Below, one piece after another: positions 24,244 through 32,661 of a stretch of DNA of 38,488 nt. Within the stretch, counting starts at the first letter, position 1. Every line of letters begins with the position of its first letter. Below the pieces are notes generated by a model. The model had not been told where the DNA came from and did no database searches. It saw only the letters and a program-made list of their open reading frames with translations. The DNA lies in assembly GCA_015063645.1 (NCBI GenBank), contig SVTS01000021.1, forward strand, positions 1 to 38,488. Reading direction: 5' to 3'. The stretch is from Oscillospiraceae bacterium. GTDB lineage: Bacteria; Bacillota; Clostridia; Oscillospirales; CAG-272. The position numbers and the translations under genes are program-made.

Positions 24244-25017
24244 ATGCTTAAAGAAGAATCCCGTTTCGGCGAATCCACGGTATTTGAGGGAATGACCTCT
24301 CTGCGCGCCGTTCTGGATGCGCACGAAAGCGGAATCAGTGACCGTAAAATTCTGCGGGTACTGTACGACAGTACAAAGGAGAAATCCAAGGAAAAAGAGC
24401 TTGGCTATATCCGCCGCAAGGCGCAGGCGCTTGGCTTCGCCGTACAGTCCTGCTCCACTGAGGAAATCGATGCCCTTGCCACGGGTAACTCACACGGCGG
24501 CATTATTGCGGAGTGTACGGGACGTTCCATCCCTTCGCTGGGTGACGGAATGCTCCCTCAAGACGGATTTGTTGTCATGATTGAAGGAATCGAAGATCCG
24601 TACAATTTTGGATACGCACTGCGCACGATTTACGCCGCCGGTGCTGACGCGGTGATTCTTACGCCGCGGAACTGGATGAGCGCCGCCGGTGTTGTATGCC
24701 GTTCCTCCGCAGGTGCATCGGAGCTGCTGCCGCTGTTCATCGGTGAACCGCCGGAAGCGGTGGATATCGCCCGCCGTACCGGATACAAAATCGTCTGTGC
24801 CGGCATCCGGGATTCCGTATCCGCCTTTGATGCTGACCTTCGCCGACCTCTTCTTCTGATCGTGGGAGGCGAAAAACGGGGCATTTCCCGGGCGGTATTG
24901 GACAAAGCGGACACCATTGTCCGTCTTGATTACGGACGGGAATTCCGCGGATCCCTCTCCGCCGCATCCGCCGCATCGGTACTCGCCTACGAGGTACTGC
25001 GCCAGAACAGAACATAA
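24244..25017 (+). CDS. SpoU/TrmH-family RNA 2'-O-methyltransferase
   Basis: A 257-residue SPOUT methyltransferase with an N-terminal substrate-binding domain (about 1-95, with SHGGIIAECTGR) and a catalytic trefoil-knot domain. Motif 1 is EDPYNFGYALRTIYAAGAD with the conserved Asn and Arg, motif 2 IVGGEKRGIS. Motif 3 reads GSLSAASAASVLAYEVLRQ, where the usual SLN is SLS. The family methylates ribose 2'-OH groups in tRNA or 23S rRNA; the target here cannot be stated. It ends 5 bases before a terminator and is the last gene of the prfB group. Confidence 0.88.
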   Translation: MLKEESRFGESTVFEGMTSLRAVLDAHESGISDRKILRVLYDSTKEKSKEKELGYIRRKAQALGFAVQSCSTEEIDALATGNSHGGIIAECTGRSIPSLGDGMLPQDGFVVMIEGIEDPYNFGYALRTIYAAGADAVILTPRNWMSAAGVVCRSSAGASELLPLFIGEPPEAVDIARRTGYKIVCAGIRDSVSAFDADLRRPLLLIVGGEKRGISRAVLDKADTIVRLDYGREFRGSLSAASAASVLAYEVLRQNRT

Positions 25018-25022
25018 AAAAT

Positions 25023-25059
25023 CAGGGAATCCTGCTGCACGGGATTCCCTGTGTTTTTT
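25023..25059 (+). terminator. Intrinsic terminator after the methyltransferase gene
   Basis: Stem CAGGGAATCC (25023-25032) with 25042-25051, 9-base loop, and T6 at 25054-25059. Confidence 0.9.
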
Positions 25060-25098
25060 CCAGCGGCAGATATCTTCGAGGCGTAAATGAATAAAAAT

Positions 25099-25151
25099 TT
25101 GCAAATTTTCAGTAAGATTATTATAGAATTATCCGCTGTTTATGCTATAAT
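25099..25151 (+). promoter_or_regulatory. Promoter region of the GH42-like gene
   Basis: Two candidates overlap: TTGCAA (25099-25104), 17 bases, TATAGA (25122-25127); and an extended -10 TATGCTATAAT ending at 25151 without a clear -35. The second places the transcript start about 30 bases before the ATG. Confidence 0.6.
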
Positions 25152-25188
25152 AGTTATAAATTCAAGTAAACAGCATCGGAGGAAACTT

Positions 25189-27294
25189 ATGAGCTGCTAT
25201 GAAATCCGCCGGACAGACGGCAAACCCGCTTTATATCAGGACGGAACACGTACAGTACCGATTCTGTACGGACTCAGCGATATTCCCGGCTCAGCGGCAA
25301 ATACTGCGCAGGCACAGCGCAACATTGCGGCATTTGCCGCCGCGGGCATACATATGGTGGATGCGGACACCGGTCTGCATCTCGGATGGCGCAAGAATTC
25401 CCCCTTTGATCCCGAAGCGCTCCGCGCGGAGATCGGCGCAGTGCTGGATGCAGATCCCCAGTCAAAGGTGATGCTCCGTCTGCATCTGAATCCGCCCTAC
25501 TGGTGGCTGAGAGACAACCCGGACGAGTGCATCATATACCGCACACCTGAGGGCGATGTCCCCGGCATTGATGACGGAGAATCCGACAGACTGATCCGCG
25601 GGGACAATGCCATGCACATGCGTGTCAGTCTGGCATCCGAAAAATGGATGCGGGAGGCGACGGAGCTGATGGAGCAGTTCTTCCTTTCCCTTAAGGGGAC
25701 TCCTGAAGGAGATGCGCTCATGGCGGTGCAGGTGGCATGCGGACTGTACGGCGAGTGGCATCAGTGGGGATGTGACACAGGCAAACCGGCCCAGAAACGT
25801 TTCCGCCGCTGGCTGAGGGAAAAATACAAAACAGAAGAAGCGCTTCAGCGCGCGTGGAATCAGCCGGATGTGACGTTTGAGACAGCCGAATATCATCCCG
25901 AGCCCTTCCGTCCGTGCGACGATGGGATGTTCCGTGATCCGCAGCTTTCCATGAATACGATTGACTCCCAAAGATGCAACCAGCAGATTCCGCCGGAGGC
26001 GATTCTCCACTTCTGCCGTGCCGTCAAGCGGATTATGCCCCATCTGCTCTGCGGCAGTTTTTACGCCTATTATTTCGGCGTGGGCAGTCCGGAGATCAGC
26101 GGTCATCTGCGTCCCGAAATGCTGTATGACGATGACAGTGTGGACTTTTTGTGCGGACCGTTCTGTTATTATAAGGAATGTCGTTCTGCCGATGGTGCAG
26201 CTTTGCAGCGCGGTGTTCTTGAATCCATCCGTCTGCACGGAAAACTTTGGCTGACGGAGATGGACCAGCACCCCGAGGGGATTGAGATACAGCCGGGCGG
26301 CACGCCGGAGTATCTTGCGGAAAATATCGCCACCCTGCGCCGCTGTACGCTGCAGCCTCTGCTTGCCGGTCACGGATTCTGGTACTACGATCACCGTGTT
26401 GTTCCCACACTGCAGAATACAGATACAGCCAACACATTTGCAGTGAGCATCTACCGCAAAAAAGGCTGGTGGGAATCTGCAGACATGATGGACGAGGTCG
26501 CGAAAATACAATCTGCGGCAGAAAAGATCACACAGCATCCCTACCGGGGAGAGGCGGACGTTCTGCTGGTGTATGATACGGACTCCTATTATTACACGGG
26601 CAGAGATATAGATTACGGAGGAAGCCGTCTGGCGGAAGGCACCGTCCAGCTGCATCATGCGCTGATGCGCCGCGGGATTGTGTATGACAGTATCTATGCT
26701 TCCGATTTGGATGCATGTGAAATGGATCGGTACAAATGTGTAATCTTCGTCAACTGCCGTATGGTGACCCCGCAGAACAGAGAAAAATTCCGCCGTCTCA
26801 CGGAGGGAAAACTGCGCATTTTCCTGCAGGGACACGGATTCTGCGACGGTGAGAGTCTGTCAGAGAAGCATATTTCCTCCGCTGTCGGCATGAAAATTGT
26901 CCGCTCTGCCGGCACGGTTCCGCCAACAGGTGAGGCAGATATGCCAAAATCCGCCATATTGACGCCTCTGTTCTGTGTACAGGATGCGGATGCGGAAGTT
27001 CTGCTCCGCTACGAAAACGGAGAAGCCGCCGCGGCACAGCGGGGTAACGATGTGTATGTACATCTTCCCTATCTGCCCGCACAACTTGTCTCTGCACTGA
27101 TGAGCCAGGCAGGTGTGCACATCTGGTGCGATTCTGATGAGCCTGTCATGGCGGGCGGCGGTTTCGCGGTCATCAACTGCCAGCGTGCCGGAGTGCGGAC
27201 ACTGATACTCCCCGACGGACGCAGACTATCTGTAAGCACCAATGGGTACGAAACAGTGATGTATTCCACGGAATCGGGTGAGCGGATTCTGTAA
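25189..27294 (+). CDS. GH42-like (clan GH-A) glycosidase, probable beta-galactosidase type
   Basis: A 701-residue cytoplasmic enzyme starting at ATG 25189 after GGAGGAAA; codons upstream to 25087 are in the promoter region. The N-terminal ~400 residues form a TIM barrel: PPYWWLRDNPDE, then GLYGEWHQWG with acid/base candidate Glu189, and LWLTEMDQH with nucleophile candidate Glu357. Residues about 420-620 resemble the Rossmann-like second domain of GH42 (EADVLLVYDTDSYYY, then MDRYKCVIFVNC), and the end is a small beta domain. The order fits GH42 or a near neighbour, but local motifs are not those of classical beta-galactosidases, so substrate remains open. It is monocistronic, with its own promoter and terminator. 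Confidence 0.8.
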   Translation: MSCYEIRRTDGKPALYQDGTRTVPILYGLSDIPGSAANTAQAQRNIAAFAAAGIHMVDADTGLHLGWRKNSPFDPEALRAEIGAVLDADPQSKVMLRLHLNPPYWWLRDNPDECIIYRTPEGDVPGIDDGESDRLIRGDNAMHMRVSLASEKWMREATELMEQFFLSLKGTPEGDALMAVQVACGLYGEWHQWGCDTGKPAQKRFRRWLREKYKTEEALQRAWNQPDVTFETAEYHPEPFRPCDDGMFRDPQLSMNTIDSQRCNQQIPPEAILHFCRAVKRIMPHLLCGSFYAYYFGVGSPEISGHLRPEMLYDDDSVDFLCGPFCYYKECRSADGAALQRGVLESIRLHGKLWLTEMDQHPEGIEIQPGGTPEYLAENIATLRRCTLQPLLAGHGFWYYDHRVVPTLQNTDTANTFAVSIYRKKGWWESADMMDEVAKIQSAAEKITQHPYRGEADVLLVYDTDSYYYTGRDIDYGGSRLAEGTVQLHHALMRRGIVYDSIYASDLDACEMDRYKCVIFVNCRMVTPQNREKFRRLTEGKLRIFLQGHGFCDGESLSEKHISSAVGMKIVRSAGTVPPTGEADMPKSAILTPLFCVQDADAEVLLRYENGEAAAAQRGNDVYVHLPYLPAQLVSALMSQAGVHIWCDSDEPVMAGGGFAVINCQRAGVRTLILPDGRRLSVSTNGYETVMYSTESGERIL

Positions 27295-27301
27295 ATAAAG
27301 C

Positions 27302-27336
27302 AAACAGCCGGAAGGAAATCCTTCCGGCTGTTTTTT
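27302..27336 (+). terminator. Intrinsic terminator of the GH42-like gene, possibly bidirectional
   Basis: A nearly continuous stem (27302-27316 with 27319-27333) runs into T6 ending at 27336. It also lies at the 3' end of the convergent membrane protein gene, for which the U-tract is weaker. Confidence 0.9.
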
Positions 27337-28727
27337 CAGTAATTCTGTTCAAGACGTTCGTAGATATTTTCGTATGCGGTTGTGATGAGATGAACCACCA
27401 TAGCGATCCAAAGGAAGCAGACAACCGTATTCACCAGATAGATCTCAGCAAAATACATAGCCACGGTGAAATAGGCAGAACTGAGAATGAAATAGATCAC
27501 GCCGATGATACCGGTCACGATAACGCGGCCGTACACTTCGTGGAGGATCTCACTGCGGCGCGCATCTGCGCTGTACTGCGTCACATTGCCTGTGATATTG
27601 ATATACGAGACATGCTTTTTCAGCACACGACAGTACACGAGGAATGCCAGAATGAACATAATCATCACGACGACATTCTCCGCAGTGCCCCAGAAACGGA
27701 CAGCTCTGTATTCAACCGACGCATTGGCGATATAGCGTGCCGCCATTGCTTCGTATTCCTCGAAATAGGGGATCTGAATCAACAGACTCACGACGGAAAG
27801 AATGGCTGAAGCCACGCTTACCGCGATACTGCCAGCCACAAGAGGTTTATTCTCTGCATCCCGGCACATGAGAATCAGCGCAATAATGACAAACACCGAT
27901 GCAAAGGCATTCAGAATAATATCCACGCCGTCCACAAGGAAAATAAGAGTACAGACAGCAGCCGCAGCCAGCAGGATATGTACTATCTTCATCCGCAAAG
28001 CAGCCATCTGTGCGGGACTTGAAGCAACATTCGTCTGGAAATATTCTGTCACTCCGCTGCACAGTACGGTATCACGCTTCATTCTGTTCACATAGCGAAG
28101 GAAGCGCACAAGCCAGACAAGACCGAACACAAGCACGATTGCCGTGCAGAAAAGATAGAACAACGGTTTGAACTGGGAAAGACGCACATTCAGGCGTGTA
28201 TTGATTATCGATCCGCTGTCATTCGCCTGAAGCGCGGTCAGCTCCGGAAGAATGGAGGCAGTTGTTTTGATCAGGAAAAAGACAATCGTGTAAATCTTCA
28301 GCCGTTCTGCGTATTCGACTTTTTTTGTTTTTGCTTCTCCGTCTTTGGTTTTGACAGAAATTGTACGGGAATCAAATACACTGTCCACGTTCAGACGCAC
28401 ACCCAGCCCGTAGAAGCCTTCAAACAGTCCCACAAATGCGGGAATGAAGAAGATCGCTTCCAGAACACCGAAGGTAAATACGAGCACAAGACCAAATGTC
28501 TCCGATGTATACGGCAGAAAAACAATTGACAGAAAACGCAATGCGGTAATCAGTGCCAGTTTCCATATACTGCTCCGCACTTCCTGCAGTTTCGGAGAAA
28601 TAAAGGACATCTGAAACAGTCCGCGATAGATCAGCAGATAGCCGATCGCGTCAGGCAGAACATCCACTACGCTGATGTTCGGATTGAACAGAAAAAGCAA
28701 ACCTGCTGCAATAGCTCCGAATCCCAT
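27336..28727 (-). CDS. Multi-pass membrane protein, unknown function
   Basis: A 463-residue integral membrane protein with about ten hydrophobic segments and a soluble patch near 120-145 (SRTISVKTKDGEAKTKK). The ATG at 28727 follows AAAGGAGGAA, which overlaps the preceding stop. Its first 70 residues align by eye with the protein upstream: both begin MGFG, then a hydrophobic helix, then D-x-I-G and a G-L turn, suggesting ancient duplication. I recognise no transporter or enzyme motif. It is third in line after secA, so it may be cotranscribed with it. A role in envelope biology is possible only by position. Confidence 0.8.
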   Translation of the reverse strand: MGFGAIAAGLLFLFNPNISVVDVLPDAIGYLLIYRGLFQMSFISPKLQEVRSSIWKLALITALRFLSIVFLPYTSETFGLVLVFTFGVLEAIFFIPAFVGLFEGFYGLGVRLNVDSVFDSRTISVKTKDGEAKTKKVEYAERLKIYTIVFFLIKTTASILPELTALQANDSGSIINTRLNVRLSQFKPLFYLFCTAIVLVFGLVWLVRFLRYVNRMKRDTVLCSGVTEYFQTNVASSPAQMAALRMKIVHILLAAAAVCTLIFLVDGVDIILNAFASVFVIIALILMCRDAENKPLVAGSIAVSVASAILSVVSLLIQIPYFEEYEAMAARYIANASVEYRAVRFWGTAENVVVMIMFILAFLVYCRVLKKHVSYINITGNVTQYSADARRSEILHEVYGRVIVTGIIGVIYFILSSAYFTVAMYFAEIYLVNTVVCFLWIAMVVHLITTAYENIYERLEQNY

Positions 28728-28738
28728 TTGTTCCTCCT

Positions 28739-29464
28739 TTATTTCTTATGTTTTCCTTTTTTCTTTCGTTTGACCCGGAGATATCCGGGTTCGGCTTCCA
28801 CTGTTTCTTTCTCTTTTTTCTCCTTCGGCTGTCTGAGGAAGGCTCCGTCAAACATTTTATCCGTCTTTTCGTTGAAACGGTTTACCCATTCATATTTGGA
28901 CTGTGGGCGTGCGCCGTTCTCTTCCCCCTGCAGGCACATACCGCAGTAGCAGGAGAAAATCAGGGACACATTCAGAATAAGCATCACCAATCCGAAAATC
29001 ACAACGAGAAGAGCGGTAATATTGCCCACTGTATTGCCAAGGAAAGGGGTAATCAGCACAGCGATAATATGGAGAATGTAGTAGGAAAGAATGCGCATGA
29101 GACTGCCCTTGGCGCGCAGGGATTCCTTCTCCATCTCAACTTCCTTTGCCAGATAGAAGATGCCGGCAAAGAGGAAGAACTGCATCACCAGTGAGGCAAG
29201 GGGCGTCAGGACGGAGAATACCGTCACAAGAATCCCTTCCGCCTGCATGATTTTGAACATCATCAGCATCGCCCGCGCCGTGGAAATCATGAGATATACG
29301 ATATCACACCACATTGCGCGCAGAAAATTCTTCTGATGCATTGCCAGTTTGGACAAGCCAACCAGCATCACCAGAGCGCCGATGATATCCTGAAAGAAGT
29401 AGACATTCCCCAGCGTAAAAATGAACGCCAGGATATAGCCTACGAGCAGATAGCCAAAACCCAT
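28739..29464 (-). CDS. Membrane protein with charged tail, unknown function
   Basis: A 241-residue protein with about six hydrophobic segments and a lysine-rich cytoplasmic-looking C-terminus (PKEKKEKETVEAEPGYLRVKRKKKGKHKK is 29 residues, described here by its ends PKEKK and KGKHKK). ATG 29464 is preferred over GTG 29476 because it gives the MGFG start shared with the downstream relative; neither has a textbook ribosome site. A hairpin at 29475-29492 covers the likely site. It lies 52 bases after secA and 11 bases before the downstream membrane gene. Function is unknown. Confidence 0.78.
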   Translation of the reverse strand: MGFGYLLVGYILAFIFTLGNVYFFQDIIGALVMLVGLSKLAMHQKNFLRAMWCDIVYLMISTARAMLMMFKIMQAEGILVTVFSVLTPLASLVMQFFLFAGIFYLAKEVEMEKESLRAKGSLMRILSYYILHIIAVLITPFLGNTVGNITALLVVIFGLVMLILNVSLIFSCYCGMCLQGEENGARPQSKYEWVNRFNEKTDKMFDGAFLRQPKEKKEKETVEAEPGYLRVKRKKKGKHKK

Positions 29465-29474
29465 AGTATGTATC

Positions 29475-29492
29475 ACCGTCCTGCGGGACGGT
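29475..29492 (-). promoter_or_regulatory. Hairpin covering the ribosome-binding region downstream of secA
   Basis: ACCGTCC (29475-29481) pairs with GGACGGT (29486-29492) around a tetraloop. No U-tract follows, so it is not a terminator; it would fold over the AGGACGG segment about 10 bases before the ATG at 29464 and may reduce translation or mark an mRNA processing point. Confidence 0.45.
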
Positions 29493-29516
29493 TATCCTTT
29501 CCGGAATCTTTTGCTT

Positions 29517-32339
29517 TTATTCTTCTCCATCCTCGGAAGCATCGCTTCTGCCGCAGCATTTCTTATACTTTTTGCCGCTGCCGCAGGGACAGGGATCGTT
29601 GCGTCCCACTTTATTTTTATTGACCACGGGACGGTTCGGAGCAGGCGTTTTTGCCTCTGCCGCATTCTGCGGAGCACGTGCCGGTGCAGAGGGACGCATA
29701 ACGGGACCGCGGGCAGGAGCTGCGGGAGCCGCGTTATTGCCGCTTTCCTTTACCACCTGTACACGCTGAACGTTTTGTGTCTTCGGCATTACGGACAGCA
29801 TCATACGGACGGTATCGTCACGGATCTCGCCGATCATTTCATCAAACAGATCCGCGCCCTGAATCCGGTATTCGCTGATCGGGTTACGCTGCGCGTACGC
29901 CTGCAGACCGATGCTTTCCATCAGGCTGTCCATTGCTTCCAGATGTGCCATCCACTTCTGGTCTACGTTGCGCAGGAGCACTACGCGTTCCACTTCGCGG
30001 AACTGTTCCTCACCGAAGAGCTGTTCCTTGAAATCATACAGTTTTTCCGCACGCTCGATCAGAGTATCCCGGATCTGCTGACGTGCTTCGGCGGGATCGC
30101 CGCCGATATTCTGGAAATCGTCATCGCCGCAGAGGAGTCCGCGGTATTTGGCTCTGAGTCCGTCCACATTCCAGAGGGTGATATCCTCTTCATGCAGGCA
30201 CTGATCCACAGCTTCGTTGATCGTCTCGTGGAGCATGGACTGAATCTTCGCCTGCATACTGCCGCCGTCCAGAACCTCACTGCGCTGCTTATAGATCAGC
30301 GAACGCTGCTGGTTCATAACGTCGTCATAGGCAAGCACGTTTTTACGGCGCGCGAAGTTATTATCCTCCAGGCGTTTCTGGGCACTCTCGATAGAACCGG
30401 AGATGATCTTGGCATCGATCGGCTCGTCCTCCTGCAGCCCCAGTTTATCCACTATACCGCGGATACGTTCACTGCCGAAGAGGCGCATCAGATCATCATC
30501 GAAGGAGAGGAAGAAACGGGATTCACCTGGGTCCCCCTGACGTCCGGAACGTCCGCGGAGCTGATTATCGATACGGCGGCTTTCGTGACGCTCGGTACCG
30601 ATAACAAACAGACCGCCGGCGGCGCAGACTTTCTCCGCTTCCGGTTTGATCTCTTCCTGATATTTTTCGTACAGTTCACAGTACACTTTCCGGGCCGACA
30701 TAGCTTCCTCGGAGATGGACTGGGAAGAACCTGTTGCAAGTGCAATAACGTCCTCCTCGTAGCCTTGGAAGCGCATCTCTGCCTTAGCAAGATACTCGGC
30801 GTTACCGCCCAGCAGGATATCTGTACCGCGTCCTGCCATGTTGGTGGAAATGGTTACAGCCCCCAGCTTACCTGCCTGCGCAACGATATCCGCTTCTCTG
30901 TCATGATATTTGGCGTTCAGCACAGTATGCTTGATACCGTTCAGCTTCAGTTTGCGGGAAAGCTCCTCAGATTTTTCAATGGAAACCGTACCGACCAGAA
31001 CCGGCTGTCCTTTTTCGTGGCATTCACGGATCTGTTTGATGATGGCGGCATCCTTGCCTTCCTTGGATTTATAGACAACGTCCGGATGATCCACACGGAT
31101 CATGGGCTTATTGGTAGGCACTTCCACAACGTCCAGATTGTAAATCTCACGGAACTCGTTCTCCTCGGAGAGTGCAGTACCTGTCATACCGGACAGTTTG
31201 GAATACATACGGAAGTAATTCTGGTAGGTAATCGTTGCGATGGTACGATTCTCCTTCTGAATCTTAACTTTCTCCTTTGCTTCAATTGCCTGATGAAGAC
31301 CGTCAGAGAAGCGGCGTCCGGGAGAGATTCGTCCTGTGAAGGTGTCCACAATCAGTACTTCATCATCCTTGACTACGTAGTCGATGTCCCGTTTCATCAC
31401 ACCGTATGCGCGAATCGCCTGATAGATATGGTGGGAGATCTCTGCATTCTCCGGATCAGAGAAGTTTTCAAGACCGAAGAATTTTTCTGCTTTGGCAATA
31501 CCGGATGCAGTCAGCGTTGTACTGCGGGCTTTTTCATCCACGATATAATCCGCGTTGATCTCATCGTGATCCTCCTTGTTATCCAGTTCACGGATCACGA
31601 ATTTGGACAGTGTGCGCACAAATGAATCTGCACGGTCATACAGTTCATTTGTTTTCTCACCTGTACCGGAAATGATCAGGGGTGTACGCGCTTCATCGAT
31701 AAGGATGGAGTCCACCTCATCCACAATAGCAAAATTATGACCGCGCTGTACAAGTTGTTCTTTATACAGCACCATATTATCACGCAGATAGTCAAATCCA
31801 AATTCAGTATTCGTACCGTAGGTAATATCACAGTTGTACGCATGCTGCTTCAAAGTATGATTCTGTCCCTGCAGGATCAGACCGGTCTTCAAGCCGAGGA
31901 ATTCATGGATACGTCCCATTTCTTCGCAGCCCAGCCGTGCCAGATATTCATTTACGGTGACGACGTGCACGCCCTTACCGGACAGCGCGTTCAGATAGGA
32001 CGGCAGAGCAGCGACAAGCGTTTTACCTTCACCGGTTTTCATTTCGGCAATACGTCCCTGATGCAAAAGGATTCCGCAGAGGACCTGCACGTCAAAAGGA
32101 CGCTTGCCCAGCACGCGGTCCGCCGCTTCGCGCACCAGCGCATAGGCATCGGGCAGGATATCGTCAAGGGTAGATACGCCTGCGAGGGAATGTTTGAATT
32201 TATCGGTCATTTCCGCCATTTCCGCATCGCTCATTGCACTGTACTTGGGAGCAAGAGCATTGATCTGCGCCAGCAGCGGACGGATTTTTTTGATCTGGTG
32301 GTCACTGTAGGTACCAAACAGCTTTGTAATAAGACTCAT
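29517..32339 (-). CDS. secA: Preprotein translocase ATPase SecA
   Basis: A 940-residue motor that drives proteins through SecYEG using ATP. Walker A is MKTGEGKT (Lys106, Thr107), the DEAD-type Walker B is VDEVDSILIDEARTP, and helicase-like motifs include TNMAGRGTDILLGG and QLRGRSGRQGDPG. The C-terminus has a low-complexity Ala/Pro linker, then the zinc-binding tail CPCGSGKKYKKCC that contacts SecB-like partners, ribosomes or lipid. The start ATG 32339 gives the canonical MSLITKLFG opening with a modest AGGC site; in-frame codons up to 32507 are non-coding leader. A -10 TATACT (32435-32440) is visible with a poor -35. The length is normal and only one copy is in the window. Confidence 0.98.
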   Translation of the reverse strand: MSLITKLFGTYSDHQIKKIRPLLAQINALAPKYSAMSDAEMAEMTDKFKHSLAGVSTLDDILPDAYALVREAADRVLGKRPFDVQVLCGILLHQGRIAEMKTGEGKTLVAALPSYLNALSGKGVHVVTVNEYLARLGCEEMGRIHEFLGLKTGLILQGQNHTLKQHAYNCDITYGTNTEFGFDYLRDNMVLYKEQLVQRGHNFAIVDEVDSILIDEARTPLIISGTGEKTNELYDRADSFVRTLSKFVIRELDNKEDHDEINADYIVDEKARSTTLTASGIAKAEKFFGLENFSDPENAEISHHIYQAIRAYGVMKRDIDYVVKDDEVLIVDTFTGRISPGRRFSDGLHQAIEAKEKVKIQKENRTIATITYQNYFRMYSKLSGMTGTALSEENEFREIYNLDVVEVPTNKPMIRVDHPDVVYKSKEGKDAAIIKQIRECHEKGQPVLVGTVSIEKSEELSRKLKLNGIKHTVLNAKYHDREADIVAQAGKLGAVTISTNMAGRGTDILLGGNAEYLAKAEMRFQGYEEDVIALATGSSQSISEEAMSARKVYCELYEKYQEEIKPEAEKVCAAGGLFVIGTERHESRRIDNQLRGRSGRQGDPGESRFFLSFDDDLMRLFGSERIRGIVDKLGLQEDEPIDAKIISGSIESAQKRLEDNNFARRKNVLAYDDVMNQQRSLIYKQRSEVLDGGSMQAKIQSMLHETINEAVDQCLHEEDITLWNVDGLRAKYRGLLCGDDDFQNIGGDPAEARQQIRDTLIERAEKLYDFKEQLFGEEQFREVERVVLLRNVDQKWMAHLEAMDSLMESIGLQAYAQRNPISEYRIQGADLFDEMIGEIRDDTVRMMLSVMPKTQNVQRVQVVKESGNNAAPAAPARGPVMRPSAPARAPQNAAEAKTPAPNRPVVNKNKVGRNDPCPCGSGKKYKKCCGRSDASEDGEE

Positions 32340-32486
32340 GAACAGCCTGTGGCTCCCGGGATGAGGAAGCCGTCCTCTCCAATGTATTTCTGTAGTTCGA
32401 TTCCCCATGGAATGTGCGTAAATATACAGTATATAGTATACACCATCTGAGTAGAAATTGCTATTGTTATTTGTAAACTTTTTCGT

Positions 32487-32524
32487 AAAAAATAAAGCCG
32501 GAAGCAAAAACTTCCGGCTTTATT
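32487..32524 (-). terminator. Terminator of the 290-residue secreted protein gene
   Basis: A 14-base stem (32491-32504 with 32511-32524) with a 6-base loop; the leftward transcript continues into a U-rich run (32492-32487). Confidence 0.88.
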
Positions 32525-32569
32525 CGGTTCAGTTATACATTCTGTGTCCGAAAACAGACGCGGCGGAAT

Positions 32570-32661
32570 TTATCTCTTCTTCTTGAAGACGATTGCGCCG
32601 GATGCAGCAACAGCGGATACAGCTGCGAGAACAACAGCGATATCAGCGGTAGGAGCAGCGG
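32570..32661 (-). repeat. Near-identical 92-bp repeat encoding the C-terminal anchor (copy 1)
   Basis: This segment and 33716-33807 differ at only two of 92 positions by eye, far less than the middle parts of the two genes. Confidence 0.85.

Noticed and set aside
29475-29492. Terminator after secA
   Set aside because: The stem has no following U-tract on the transcribed strand.
29511-31625. 704-codon open frame antisense to secA
   Set aside because: The sense strand encodes unmistakable SecA; the antisense frame has no ribosome site or recognisable motif.
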